Shown piece after piece: positions 11,065 through 22,115 of a stretch of 64,000 bases of DNA. Below the pieces are notes generated by a model. That model had not been told where the DNA came from and ran no database searches. It worked only from the letters and a program-made list of their open reading frames with translations. The stretch is from Elymus sibiricus (lineage: Eukaryota > Streptophyta > Magnoliopsida > Poales > Poaceae). Made by a program: the position numbers and the translations under genes. The stretch is from contig CM077665.1 of NCBI GenBank assembly GCA_039707655.1, positions 76,571,954 to 76,635,953 of the forward strand, read 5' to 3'. Each line of letters begins with the position of its first letter. Within the stretch, counting starts at the first letter, position 1.

Positions 11065-12637
11065 TGACGTGGCTTGGACTGCGTCGGTATTTCCCCAGAG
11101 AGGAAGGGATGATGTAGCACATCGACAGTAAGTATTTCCCTCAGTTATGAAACCAAGGTTATCGAACCAGTAGGAGGACCACCAACACCCAATAAGCAGC
11201 ACCTGCACACAAACAACAAATACTTGCAACCCGACGCGAAAGAGAGGTTGTCAATCTCTCTACGGTAATAAGATAGATTAGGTAGTGATATATAGGAGAG
11301 ATAGATCTCTCAAGAACACAAATAAAAGAGCAAATATGCAGCAATATATTTTTGGGTTTTTTGGTTTTGTATATCTGAAAACAAAGATTGCAAAAACATA
11401 GATCGGAAAGCAATATGATGGAAAAGTAGACCCGGGGGGCATAGGGTTCACTAGTGGCTTCTCTCATGAGTATAGCGCACGGTGGGTGAACAAATTACTG
11501 TTGGGCAATTGATAGAAAATCGAATAGTCATGACGATATCCAAGGCGATGATCATTATATAGGCATCACGTCCAAGATAGATAGACCGACTCCTGCCTGC
11601 ATCTACCTCTATTACTCCACACATCGACCGCTATCCAGCATGCATCTAGTGTATTAAGTTCATGGAAAAATGGAGTAATGCAATAAGAACGATGACATGA
11701 TGTAGACAAGATCTATTCATGTAGGAATAGACCCCATCTTGTTATCCTTAATAGCAACGATACATGTGTGTCTTGCTGCCCCTTCTGTCACTGGGAAAGA
11801 ACACCGCAAGGTTGAACCCATCACAAAGCACCTCTTCCCATGGCAAGAAAAATCGATCTAGTCGGCCTAACTAAACCAAAGATACCAAGAAAAAATACAA
11901 TGCTATAAGCAATCATGCATATAAGAGATCAAAGAAGACTCAAATAATATTCATGGATAGAAACTGATCATGAACTCAAAATTCATCGGATCCCAACAAA
12001 CACACCGCAAAACTTTACATCAAATAGATCTCCAAGAGACCATTTTATTGAGAATCATAAGAGAGAGAGAAGAGGCCATCTAGCTACTGCCTATGGACCC
12101 GTAGGTCTATGGTGGACTACTCACACATCATCGGAGAGGCACCTATGAGGAAGATGAGCCCCTCCATGATGGTGTTTAGATTGGATCTCGCGGTTCTGGA
12201 ACTTGCGGCGGCTGGAATTGTGTTTCGTCGACTCCCCTAGGGTTTTTGGAATATTTGGGAATTTATAGGCATCAGAGGCAGTGCGGAAGGGGGCCGAGGA
12301 GGGAACAACCCATCAGGGCGCGCCGGGGCCCCCCTGGCACGCCCTGGTGGGTTGTGCTCTCCACAGCCCACCTCTCCGGCAGTTGTTTGGCCCACTGGGT
12401 GTCTTCTGGTCCAGAAAAAATCTCCAAAAAGTTTCATCATGATTGGACTCCGTTTGGTATTGATTTTCTGCGAAGTAAAAAACAAGCAAAAACAGCAACT
12501 GACACTTTGGCACTATGTCAATAGGTTAGTCCCAAAAAATGATATAAAGTTGTTATAAAATGATTGGAAAACATCCAAGAATGATAATATAACAGCATGG
12601 AACAAGCAAAAATTATAGATATGTTGGAGACGTATCA
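11065..12637 (-). mobile_element. Solo LTR of an Athila-like Gypsy (Sabrina/WHAM-type), same family as element A
   Basis: On the minus strand the sequence runs from TGATACGTCTCCAACATATC to CACGTCA, the same ends as the 5' LTR of element A (12811-14382). The lengths are almost equal (1573 and 1572 bp). No primer-binding site or internal sequence adjoins it: both flanks are Tat pol. Flanking 5-mers are ATGCA (11060-11064) and ATGAG (12638-12642), which could be a diverged target duplication. It most likely arose by LTR-LTR recombination. Confidence 0.85.
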
Positions 12638-12810
12638 ATGAGCTTCTGTGCCACACATGTAATGCTTTTCTTGCATAGTTGTTCTCCCATCACTTCAAAG
12701 GATCCATTTAGCTTCGTCTTCGTCTTCAGGGAGCTCTTGCCGGAGCAAGTAAGCTAGATAAGGATGGGTCCACTCGGGAGTGATCACCAACATCTCTTGA
12801 ACGAGATCCA
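12638..12810 (-). pseudogene. Tat pol linker fragment (RNase H to integrase) between two insertions
   Basis: The 173 bp translate on the minus strand to segments such as ITPEWTHPYLAYLLRQELP, the linker usually found between RNase H and the integrase zinc finger in Tat pol proteins. One stop follows the motif. It proves that the solo LTR on its left and element A on its right inserted separately into the same pol gene. Confidence 0.75.
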
Positions 12811-14382
12811 TGATACGTCTCCTACGTATCTATAATTTTTGCTTGTTCCATGCTGTTATATTATCATTCTTGGATGTTTTACAATCATTTTATTACAACT
12901 TTATATCATTTTTTGGGACTAACCTATTGACATAGTGCCAAAGTGCCAGTTGCTGTTTTTGCTTGTTTTTTACTTCGCAGAAAATCAGTACCAAACAGAG
13001 ATGAAACGCTGCGGGTATTTTTGTGGATTTTTTACGGACCAGAAGAAACCAGATGGGCCAAAGAACACCAGAAGAGGGGGCCCAGGGTGGCCAGCCCCCA
13101 CCAAGGCGCGCCAGAGGCCCCCTGGCGCGGCCTGGTGGGTGCTGGGCACCTCGGGCACCCCCTCAACCGACTATCATGCCTATAAATTCCCAGAAAATCC
13201 AAAAACCCTAGAGGAGTCGACGAAACACAATTCTAGCCGCTGCAAGTTCCAGAACCGCGAGATCCAATCTAAACACCATCACAGAGGGGTTCATCTTCCT
13301 CATAGGTTCCTCTCCGATGATGCGTGAGTAGTCCACCATAGACCTTCGGGTCCGTAGGCAGTAGCTAGATGGCTTCTTCTCTCTCTCTTATTATTCTCAA
13401 TACAATGGTATCTTGGAGATCTATTTGATGTAAACTTTTGCGGTGTGTTTGTTGGGATCCGATGAATTTTGAGTTCATGATCAGTTTCTATCCATGAATA
13501 TTATTTGTGTCTTGATTGATCTCTTATATGCATGATTACTTATATCCTCGTATTTCTTCTTCGAATCTTTGGTTTAGTTAGGCCGACTAGATCGATTTTT
13601 TTGCCATGGGAAGAGGTGCTTTGTGATGGGTTCGATCTTGCGGTGTTCTTTCCCAGTGACAGAAGGGGCAGCAAGACACGCATGTATTGTTGCTATTAAG
13701 GATAACAAGATGGGGTCTATTCCTACATGAATAGATCTTGTCTACATCATGTCATCGTTCTTATTGTATTACTCCGTTTTTCCATGAACTTAATACACTA
13801 GATGCATGCTGGATAGCGGTCGATGTGTGGAGTAATAGAGGTAGATGCAGGCAGGAGTCGGTCTATCTATCTTGGACGTGATGCCTATATAATGATCATC
13901 GCCTTGGATATCGTCATGACTATTCGATTTTCTATCAATTGCCCAACAGTAATTTGTTCACCCACCGTGCGCTATACTCATGAGAGAAGCCACTAGTGAA
14001 CCCTACGGCCCCTGGGTCTACTTTTCCATCATATTGCTTTCCGATCTATCTTTTTGCAATTTTTGTTTTCAGATCTACAAAACCAAAAACCCGAAAACAT
14101 ATTGCTGCATATTTACTCTTTTTGTTTGTGTTCTTGAGAGATCTATCTCTCCTATCTATCACTACCTAATCTATCTTATTATCGTAGAGAGATTGACAAC
14201 CTCTCTTTCGCGTCGGGTTGCAAGTATTTGTTGTTTGTGTGCAGGTGCTGCATATTGGGTGGTGGTGATCCTCCTACTGGTTCGATAACCTAGGTTTCAT
14301 AAATGAGGGAAATACTTACCGTCGCTGTGCTGCATTATCCCTTCCTCTTTGGGGAAATACCGATGCAGTCCAAGCCACGTCA
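12811..14382 (+). mobile_element. 5' LTR of element A
   Basis: Begins TGATACGTCTCC and ends CACGTCA. Its first 800 bp match the truncated 3' LTR (17889-18701) closely, and the whole matches the reverse complement of the solo LTR 11065-12637. Frames of 60-130 codons inside it (for example 12935-13327) recur in the other LTR copies and look like LTR shadows. Confidence 0.9.
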
Positions 14383-14391
14383 AAAGAATTT

Positions 14392-14409
14392 CTGGCGCCA
14401 TTGCCGGGG
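14392..14409 (+). other. Primer-binding site of element A (tRNA-Asp type)
   Basis: TGGCGCCATTGCCGGGGA lies 10 bp after the LTR end. It matches the Athila-type PBS complementary to the 3' end of plant tRNA-Asp with one change. It primes minus-strand DNA synthesis. Confidence 0.85.
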
Positions 14410-14619
14410 AGGAAGCGGTCTCTTCTGCATGCCTATCGTAGGCTGCGAGGGGACTCCATCATCATCTACCAGGTTCCTAATCACAAATCTCATCTCCTTG
14501 CAATTACATTATTTGCCATTTGCCTCTCGTTTTCCTCTCCCCCACTTCACCAATTTGCCGTTTTATTCGTCCTCTTTTTCGTTTGCCCTTTTTCTCGCCG
14601 GATCTCTTGCCTTGTCACT

Positions 14620-15435
14620 ATGGCTAGTTCTTCCTTTATTGCGTGTACTCCCGATAATGAGGTTCTTAATTTTAAGCAAAGGGGAGGGGAGAACCTAAAA
14701 TATGCTTGGTATAGGATTTGCAATGCTCATAATAGATCTATCCATAAACAATATACCGTTGTTCTTCTTCGCAGTTTTTATGTGGGCATCACCACTTGGT
14801 ATAGATTCGTCCTTGATACGATCACCGGTGGGAATTTCTTGATGTGTCCATCTTTGGAGGCTTTTAATGCTTTGGGAAGTTTAGTGGGATCGCAACCTAT
14901 CATGATCAATGAAACAACTTTAACTCTCGAACACGTTATGGAGAGATTAGATGCTATTGAAAAGAAGATGATTACTAAAGAACATCTTGATGATCTAGAT
15001 AAAAAGATGCATAATGTTGCTAATAAAATTGGATCTAAGGCGGGAGATGCTCTTAAATTGTTTAAGGCAAAAGAAACCGTAGTTAACGAAAGGGTAGAAG
15101 AAAGTCCTTACCGTATTGATAAGTTGGAAGAGATCTTTAGTAATTTGGGTTCGGCTTTTTCTTCTATCAAATCTATTGAAAAAACTCCCATGAAAATTGG
15201 CAAGACCACGCAAGGTACTAAGAACAAAGTTGCTACACCTAGTGGACACAAGGGAGATCTTAAAATGATTAGTATTCATCCCGACTTTGTTGAAATCATA
15301 AGAGATCCTATTTACAAGAATGAATTTTTTGGTTTTCTTCCTAGGAGTGTTATCGTTAAGAACATGCATGCTAAATCCTTGAAGAAATCTAGTTGTGTGA
15401 TTGAAGAGTTGAAAACCAAAGATGACAATACTTGA
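14620..15435 (+). CDS. Gag-like protein of non-autonomous Athila-like element A, 271 aa
   Basis: The frame is open from an ATG in good context (after LTR, PBS and leader) to a TGA at 15433-15435. The upstream extension to 14401 overlaps the PBS region and is not used. The protein starts MASSSFIACTPDNEVLNFK; residues 20-80 (GGENLKYAWYRICNAHNRS, LLRSFYVGITTWYRFVLDTI, TGGNF) are the N-terminal Athila gag region. It is followed by a coiled-coil-like Lys/Glu-rich stretch (LEHVMERLDAIEKKM, HLDDLDKKMHNVANKI). No zinc knuckle and no protease follow, and the frame is shorter than a full gag. It probably makes particles or binds RNA together with proteins of an autonomous relative. The open frame suggests recent activity or selection. 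Confidence 0.75.
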   Translation: MASSSFIACTPDNEVLNFKQRGGENLKYAWYRICNAHNRSIHKQYTVVLLRSFYVGITTWYRFVLDTITGGNFLMCPSLEAFNALGSLVGSQPIMINETTLTLEHVMERLDAIEKKMITKEHLDDLDKKMHNVANKIGSKAGDALKLFKAKETVVNERVEESPYRIDKLEEIFSNLGSAFSSIKSIEKTPMKIGKTTQGTKNKVATPSGHKGDLKMISIHPDFVEIIRDPIYKNEFFGFLPRSVIVKNMHAKSLKKSSCVIEELKTKDDNT

Positions 15436-15449
15436 ATCTATCCAATATG

Positions 15450-15496
15450 CCTAGCTAGGGGCATAAAACGATGGCGCTTGTTGGGAGGCAACCCAA
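15450..15496 (+). repeat. Conserved palindromic block just after the element A ORF
   Basis: The 10-bp palindrome CCTAGCTAGG (15450-15459) is followed by GCGCTTG and a small hairpin TTGGG/CCCAA (15481-15485 with 15492-15496). The same block, in the same place after the ORF, occurs in element B (24954-25001) and element C (43199-43246), both on the minus strand. Conservation across three non-coding regions suggests a cis-acting RNA signal. Confidence 0.7.
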
Positions 15497-17850
15497 TGAA
15501 TAAATAAATTTTTACTTTTTCCTTTCTGTTTTTGAGTGTTTACACAATTATGCCTCTGTTATGATTGTGTTTTTATGGTTTATTTAGTGTTTGTGCCAAG
15601 TAGAACCGTTAGGATGATTCATAGGATGAGTAGAAGTGATGCTGAATCTGAAACAGAAATTTTGCGTCCAGTATATGAATTTTCATTTTTTACTGGAACG
15701 TGATATTTAGCTGAAATTTTAAAAAAGTGTTTCTACACAAATTCCTTACATTGTCCTAATTGTTCAGAATTTTTAGAGTTAAAGAAGTATGGGTATGGTA
15801 CAGATTACTACAGACTGTTCTCTTTGAGACAGATTCTGTTTTTGTTGCATTGTGTGCTTGTTTTGATGAATCTATGGTTTGTATTGGAGGGTATAAGCCA
15901 TGGTAAAGTTAAAATAAAGTAGGTATAATGCAATTATAAAATTTGAATGGGTTTACAACAGTACCTAAAGTAGTGATTTGCTTTCTTATACTAACGGATC
16001 TCACGAAGATTTTGTTGAGTTTTGTGTGATTGAAGTTTTCAAGTTTTGGGTGAGATCACGATGGATGAAGGAATAAGGAGTAGCAAAAGCTTAAGCTTGG
16101 GGATGCTACCACACCCCCAAGATATATCCAAAGAGTAACAAGCAACTAAGCTTGGGGATGTCCCTGAGTGGCATCCCCTCTTTCTTCTAACGACCATCGG
16201 TATTTTACTTGGAGCTATATTTTTATTCGTCACATATCATGTGTTTTTCTTGGAGCATCTTGTATCTTTTCTTGCTTTGCTTGTTAGTTTTCCCTTTGTA
16301 TCCTTGCTGAACACACCTATTTGAGAAAGCCAAAATCATGCTATGATTTGTTAGAATTGCTCTAGTGCTTCACTTATATCTTTTTGAGCACGGTGTGCTT
16401 GGAAACTTTTGTAGAAATACTCTCATGCTTCACTTAGATTAATTTGAGAGTTAGTAAATTTTTGAAGAAATCCTCTCATGCTTCACTTATACCTTTTTGA
16501 GAGATGAAATCTTTATGCTCATGTGCTTCACTAAAATTTGTTTGAGCTTGCCAAAAAGCAATGGCAATATATGAAACTAGTCCCAAAGTGATAGATATCC
16601 ATGGAGGATATAATAAAAACTTTCATGAAGATCACTAGACAAATTAAACTTGATTCCTTGTAATAGTTTTGAAACATGATGATAGTAATATGTGAGTCAT
16701 GTTAATGAGTAATTATGCTTAGTAGGAATATTGGTGTTAAGGTTTGTGATTCCCTATGCATGCACGAAAGTCAATAGTTATGCAATGAAGTTACATCCTA
16801 CTTGTGGTGCATTATTCGGTGTTAGTTATGTTCAATGCTCACTTATGTGATTTTTCGTTTTTTGGTTTGGTTGCTTCCCAATCTTTTTGCTAGCCTTCAT
16901 TTGTACTAAGTAGAAATACTACTTGTGCATCCAAAATCCTTAAACCAAGTTTTGCCTTATGAGTCCACCATACCTACCTATATGCGGTATTTCCATGCCG
17001 TTCCAAGCAAATTTGTATGTGCCATATCTAAATTTTCAAAATAAAATTTCTCTTTTGTGTGCCCGTACCGCTTATGAAACGGTGGGGAGTGTCCAATATT
17101 TTTCCATGCTAGATGTGTTATTCTCAAGATGAGTGTTTATTCACTTGTCATTGCACGAGAGTGCGGCGGTAATAGGGATGCCCATTCCCGAAATGAAAAA
17201 GAAAAAAAATTACTTTATGTTGTCAAATAATAAATTCCTTGGAAAGTGTTGGTATGGAAGGCAACCGTGGATACGACCCGCCATGGAAAGAGAAAGTTTG
17301 GTGGAAAAAGGAATAAACTTTATTTTCTGTTTGGGAACCGCCTATGATATATCTAGCATGGAAAGTATTGTGAGCTACTTTGTCGTTTTCGTTGACAGGA
17401 AAAGCATGCCACCCAAAATATTTTTTCTCTCTCAATTTAAAACTTTGAGCTCTGGCACCTCTACAAATCCCTACTTCCCTCTGCGAAGGGCCTATCTTTT
17501 ACTTTATGCAATTTTTATTTTTGCTTTGAGTCTCCATCTTCTCTTATAAGCACCAACTAGGGGGCACTATGATCGTACTTGAGCATTGGGCATAGCTAAT
17601 ATTTGAGTGTGTTTCATGAATGGATCAATGATTGAGCATGATGGGCTAGGGATAACTTTCTTTAGTGTTGATATTTTGAAAGACATGGTTGCTTGTTGAC
17701 ATGCTTGAGTATTGAAGTCATTATGTTAAAACTAGACTATTGCTTTGAATCATTTGCAAGTCCAAATGTCCATGCTATACAAAGAAGAAAAGAATATGAT
17801 GAACATGTTAGGCAGCATTCCACATCAAAAATTCTGTTTTTTATCGTTTA
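15497..17850 (+). other. Non-coding 3' region of element A
   Basis: About 2.35 kb without a convincing gene. It holds two internal copies of the polypurine-tract motif AAGCTTGGGGATG (16093-16105 and 16148-16160), each facing a complementary C-rich stretch, and a four-hairpin array (16358-16547). An open frame at 17133-17549 (138 codons, hydrophobic C-terminus) has no protein family that I recognise, and I treat it as chance. Confidence 0.7.
16358..16547 (+). repeat. Array of four stem-loops with a shared loop motif (element A)
   Basis: Four units share the loop core GCTTCACTTA (the last GCTTCACTAA). Stems are TGCTC/GAGCA (16358-16362 with 16386-16390), ACTCTCA/TGAGAGT (16419-16425 with 16445-16451), CTCTCA/TGAGAG (16473-16478 with 16498-16503) and GCTCA/TGAGC (16517-16521 with 16543-16547). 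Stem sequences differ but stay complementary, while the loop is constant. That pattern points to selection on RNA structure. Confidence 0.8.
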
Positions 17851-17888
17851 CCTACTCGAGGACGAGTAGGAATTAAGCTTGGGGATGC
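17851..17888 (+). promoter_or_regulatory. Hairpin plus polypurine tract before the 3' LTR of element A
   Basis: A perfect 8-bp stem with a 4-base loop (CCTACTCG 17851-17858, CGAGTAGG 17863-17870) lies five bases before AAGCTTGGGGATG (17875-17887), the plus-strand priming tract that abuts the LTR at 17889. The same arrangement occurs in elements B (22116-22153) and C (40474-40512), with one A-C mismatch in the stem. Confidence 0.8.
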
Positions 17889-18701
17889 TGATACGTCTCC
17901 AACGTATCTATAATTTTTGCATGTTCCATGCTGTTATATTATCATTCTTGGATGTTTTACAATCATTTTATTGCAACTTTATATCATTTTTTGGGACTAA
18001 CCTATTGACATAGTGCCAAAGTGCCAGTTGCTGTTTTTGCTTGTTTTTTACTTCGCAGAAAATCAGTACCAAACAGAGATGAAACGTTGCGGGGATTTTT
18101 GTGGATTTTTTACGGACCAGAAGAAACCAGACGGGCCAAAGAACACCAGAAAAGGGGACCCAGGGTGGCCAGCGTCCACCAGGGCGCGCCAGAGGCCCCC
18201 TGGCGCGGCCTGGTGGGTGCTGGGCACCTCGGGCACTCCCTCAACCGACTATCGTGCCTATAAATTCCCAGAAAATCCAACAACCCTAGAGGAGTCGACG
18301 AAACACAATTCCAGCCGCCGCAAGTTCCAGAACCGCGAGATCCAATCTAAACACCATCACGGAGGGGTTCATCTTCCTCATAGGTGCCTCTCCGATGATG
18401 CGTGAGTAGTCCACCATAGACCTTCGGGTCCGTAGGCAGTAGCTAGATGGCTTCTTCTCTCTCTCTTATGATTCTCAATACCATGGTCTCTTGGAGATCT
18501 ATTTGATGTAAACTTTTGCGGTATGTTTGTTGGGATCCGATGAATTTTGAGTTCATGATCAGTTTCTATCCATGCATATTATTTGAGTCTTCTTTGATTT
18601 CTTATATGCATGATTACTTATAGCCTCGTATTTCTACTTCGAATCTTTGGTTTAGTTAGGCCGACTAGATCGATTTTTCTTGCCATGGGAAGAGGTGCTT
18701 T
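17889..18701 (+). mobile_element. 3' LTR of element A, truncated
   Basis: Begins TGATACGTCTCCAACGTATC and follows the 5' LTR to the word AGAGGTGCTTT (18691-18701). It then breaks off into Tat RNase H sequence. About 760 bp of the LTR are missing, so no target duplication can be read on this side. Confidence 0.88.
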
Positions 18702-20576
18702 ACAGTACCCAGTCATGGATGGGCTCCGGATGTCCCATTCTTTCACCACCTGATTGACCACAAGGTCCGAGTCATCGAATATCATCAAGTGTCGGATACC
18801 GAGCGAGATAGCCATTCGGAGCCCATACAGGAGGGCTTCGTACTCGGCCTCGTTGTTTGACGAGTCGAAATGGATTTGAAGGACGTAGCTCAATCAGTCT
18901 CCTCTGGGAGAAACAAGGACTACTCCAGCTCCAGACCATTGAAGCATCTTAGATCCATCAAAAAACATGGTCCAGTGTTCAGGGACACTAGGAGCCGGCT
19001 GTTCTTGCTCAATCCATTCGGCTAAAAAGTCCACAAGTGACTGAGACTTGATCGCCTTCTTGGCTTCAAAATTGATCTCCAGCGGGAGGAGCTCAATTGC
19101 CCATTTGGCCACTCGGCCTGTGGCGTCCCTGTTATGCAGGATCTCCGACAGGGGAGCATCGCTGATAACTGTGACTGAGTGTTCATGGAAGTAATGAGCT
19201 ACCTTCTTCACAATGAGATATATGCCATAAACTAGCTTCTGATAATGTGGATACCTCTGCTTGGAAGGAGTCAAAACCTCTGAAATATAATAGATAGGTC
19301 TCTGCACTTTGAATGTTTTTCCTGATTCCTCGCGCTCCACAGTGAGGACAGTACTGACCACCTGGCTCGTAGCCACGATGTACAAGAGCAGAGGCCTCGG
19401 CTGCTCGGAGCAGCTAGCACCGGCTGGGTGGAAAGCAAGGCCTTGAGCTGATCAAATGCGGCTTGCGCTTCAGGGGTCCATTCAAAAGTATCAGATTTCT
19501 TCATCAATCGGCAAAGAGGCAAGGCCTTTTCACCGAGTCGAGATATGAATCTACTCAGGGCTGCAAGGCATCCCGTGAGCTTCTGAACGTCATGCAGACG
19601 GACATGTTTCTTCATTCGGACGATGGCACCGATCTTGTCCGGATTAGTGTCGATTCCCCGCTCGGAAACGAGAAAACCGAGTAGCTTACCCGAGGGCACT
19701 CCGAATGTGCATTTCGCAGGGTTGAGTTTTATTTGGAAACGTCGGATGTTGGCGAAGGTTTCAGTGAGGTCACCCAGGAGGTCGGAACCTTTCCTAGACT
19801 TGACCACGATGTCATCCATGTAAGCCTCTACATTCCGACTGATTTGCTCTTGCAAACACTTCTGAATCATACACATAAAAGTTGCCCCAACATTCCTTAG
19901 ACTGAATGGCATGGTGATGTAGCAGAAACACCCGAATGGGGTGATGAAAGCTATTTTTATTTCATCTGGTCCATACATTCGGATCTGATGGTACCCGGAG
20001 TACGCATCTAAGAACGACATGCGTTCACATCCGGCGGTGGAATCTACTATTTGATCTATGCGGGGAAGAGGAAAATGATCTTTCGGGCAGGCCCGATTAA
20101 GGTGCTTGAAGTCGATGCACATCCGGAGGGACTTGTCCTTCTTGGGCACCAACACTGGGTTGGTCAGCCACTCGGAATGGAAGACTTCGCGAATGAATTC
20201 GGCAGCTAGGAGCTGAGCGATCTCTTCACCAATCGCCTTGTGCTTCTCTATGGAGGATCGACGCACGTGCTCCTTGACTGGTTTGATTTTAGGATCCACT
20301 CGGAGTCGGTGCTCAGCCAGTCCCCTGGGAACGCCCGACATGTCAGACAGCTTCCATGCGAAGATATCCCAGTTCTCACGGAGGAACAGGATGAGCTCGG
20401 CTTCCTATTTTTCACCGAGTGTCATCGAGATGTTGGTCGGAGCCGCACTCGGATCGGTGGGATGAACATGAACCTGCTTAGTTTCGCCGGCCGACTGGAA
20501 AGCGGATTCCATCGCCGGTCGCTTAGACTTTAACAAGTCTACAGCGAGTATCTGCTCGTTTGCGATTTTTGAGCCC
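18702..20576 (-). pseudogene. Tat Gypsy reverse transcriptase and RNase H, decayed
   Basis: Minus-strand pol continues from the protease piece at 27993-28523 across element B. The leading linker reads GSKIANEQILAVDLLKSKRP; a stop at 20405-20407 precedes LRENWDIFAWKLSDMSGV. The RT domain follows (LRVDPKIKPVKEHVRRS, MCIDFKHLNRACPKDHFPLP, FLDAYSGYHQI) with an intact YMDD (EAYMDDIVVKS). A frameshift near 19390 leads to RNase H (PEHWTMFFDGSK, HFDSSNNEAEYEALLYGLR) with a stop at 18894-18896. The segment ends at the deletion edge of element A at 18701. RT copies the RNA into DNA. The active site is preserved but the frame is not. Confidence 0.92.
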
Positions 20577-22115
20577 TGATAACCCACAAGTGTAGGGGAT
20601 CGTTTGTAGCCTTTTTCGATAAGTAAGAGTGTCGAACCCAACGAGGAGCTAAAGGTAAAACAAATATTCCCTCAAGTTCTATCGACCACCGATACAACTC
20701 TATGCACGCTAATGCTTGCTTTACCTAGAACAAGTATGAAACTACTTTGCGGGAATAAAACTAGAAGTACTTTGCAAGGTAAAGAACGTGGAAATAAAAG
20801 TTAGGTGCTGTTTTAATAAAAGAACAATAAAAGTAAATAATCTAGTAAAAAGCTTTTTGTGTAACGCAAGAGAAAGATTGTCCCTAGGCAATTGAATATA
20901 ATATGATAGATACTTGCTATATGCAATGAGGGAGAGGCATACGCTAACACACTTTCCGTACTTGGATCATATGCACTTATGATTGGAACTCTAGCAAGCA
21001 TCCGCAACTACCAAAGTTCATTAAGGTAAAACCCAACCATAGCATTAAGTATAAAGTCCCCTTTACTCCCATACGCACAACCCACCTACTCGGGTTTATG
21101 CTTCTGTCACTCAAGCAACCCACCATAGGCAAATCATGAACATATTGCAACACCATATAGCGGGGATCCCTCACGTTTGCGCGACACAGAGGGCACCATA
21201 GGACAGCACCATATCAACATACAACTCACATCCATAACATCATACCACAATTAACCCATAGGACAAAAGAGATCTACTCAAACATCATAGGATAGCCAAA
21301 TATCATTGGGAAATAATATATGGAGTTGAGCACCATGTTTAAGTAGAGATTACAGCGGGGAAGAGAGTTGTTACACCGCTGCATAGAGGGGGAGAGAGTT
21401 GGTGTTGACGGCGGCGAAGTTGTTGGTGTAGATCGCCGTCATGATGATTGCCCCAGCGGCGTTCCGGCGCGATCGGGAGAGAGGGGGAGAGAGCCCCCTC
21501 CTTCTTCTTCTTCCTTGGCCTCCCCCCTAGATGGGAGGAGAGTTCCCCCTCTGGTCCATGGCCTCCATGGCGGCGGAGGGGCAGGAGCCCCTCCTAGATT
21601 GGATCTCCCTCTCTGTTCTCTTCTGTTTCGCGTTCCTGTTTTCTGGCCGAAAACCGTTTCTTATATTACCGGAGATCCGTAACTCCGATCTGGCTGAAAT
21701 TTTGAGGGGATTTTAATCCAAAAATTATCTTGCTTTTGCCCGAAGGAGAGCTCCAACCGACTTACGAGGTGGGCACAACCCACCAGGGCGCGCCTGGGCC
21801 CCCTGGCCGCGCCTGGGCCCCCTGGCCGCGCCCTGGTGTCTTGTGGGGGCTATGGGTCTCCGTTTGTATTGATTCCACTTCTCAAAATTCACAAATATTT
21901 CAAAAAAAATGTCCGTAAATTTTTATCGCATTTGGACTTCATTTGATATGGATATTCTGCGAAACAGAAAACATGCAACAAACAGGAACTGGCACTAGGC
22001 ACTGGATCAATAGGTTAGTCCAATAAATCAAATAAAATATTGCCAAAAATATGTGAAAGTTGTATAATATTGGCATGAAACAATTAAAAATTATAGATAC
22101 GACGGAGACGTATCA
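20577..22115 (-). mobile_element. 3' LTR of element B
   Basis: 1539 bp against 1520 bp for the 5' LTR. The 19-bp difference is accounted for by a tandem duplication in a C/G-rich stretch near 21790-21835 (CTGGGCCCCCTGGCC occurs twice here and once in the right copy), so it arose after insertion. Confidence 0.9.

Larger units (their letters stand above)
12811..18701 (+). mobile_element. Element A: non-autonomous Athila-like Gypsy (Sabrina/WHAM-type), 3' LTR truncated
   Basis: The structure is a 5' LTR 12811-14382, PBS 14392-14409, a gag-like ORF 14620-15435, about 2.4 kb of structured non-coding sequence, a polypurine tract 17875-17888, and a 3' LTR from 17889. The 3' LTR stops at about 18701, roughly half way, and Tat RNase H sequence follows directly. 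Tat sequence that should lie between 18702 and 12810 is also missing, so one deletion removed the LTR end together with adjacent Tat DNA. No protease, RT or integrase is present, so it must have been mobilised in trans. The family name is inferred from LTR ends. Confidence 0.88.

Noticed and set aside
10387..11067. 226-codon plus-strand frame
   Set aside because: It lies antisense to the Tat integrase, whose protein motifs are clear on the minus strand.
12935..13327. 130-codon frame repeated at 18013-18405
   Set aside because: It lies in both LTRs of element A and is duplicated with them; no support for translation.
17133..17549. 138-codon frame in element A after the gag-like gene
   Set aside because: No recognised domain, composition like the surrounding non-coding sequence, and no comparable frame seen in elements B or C.
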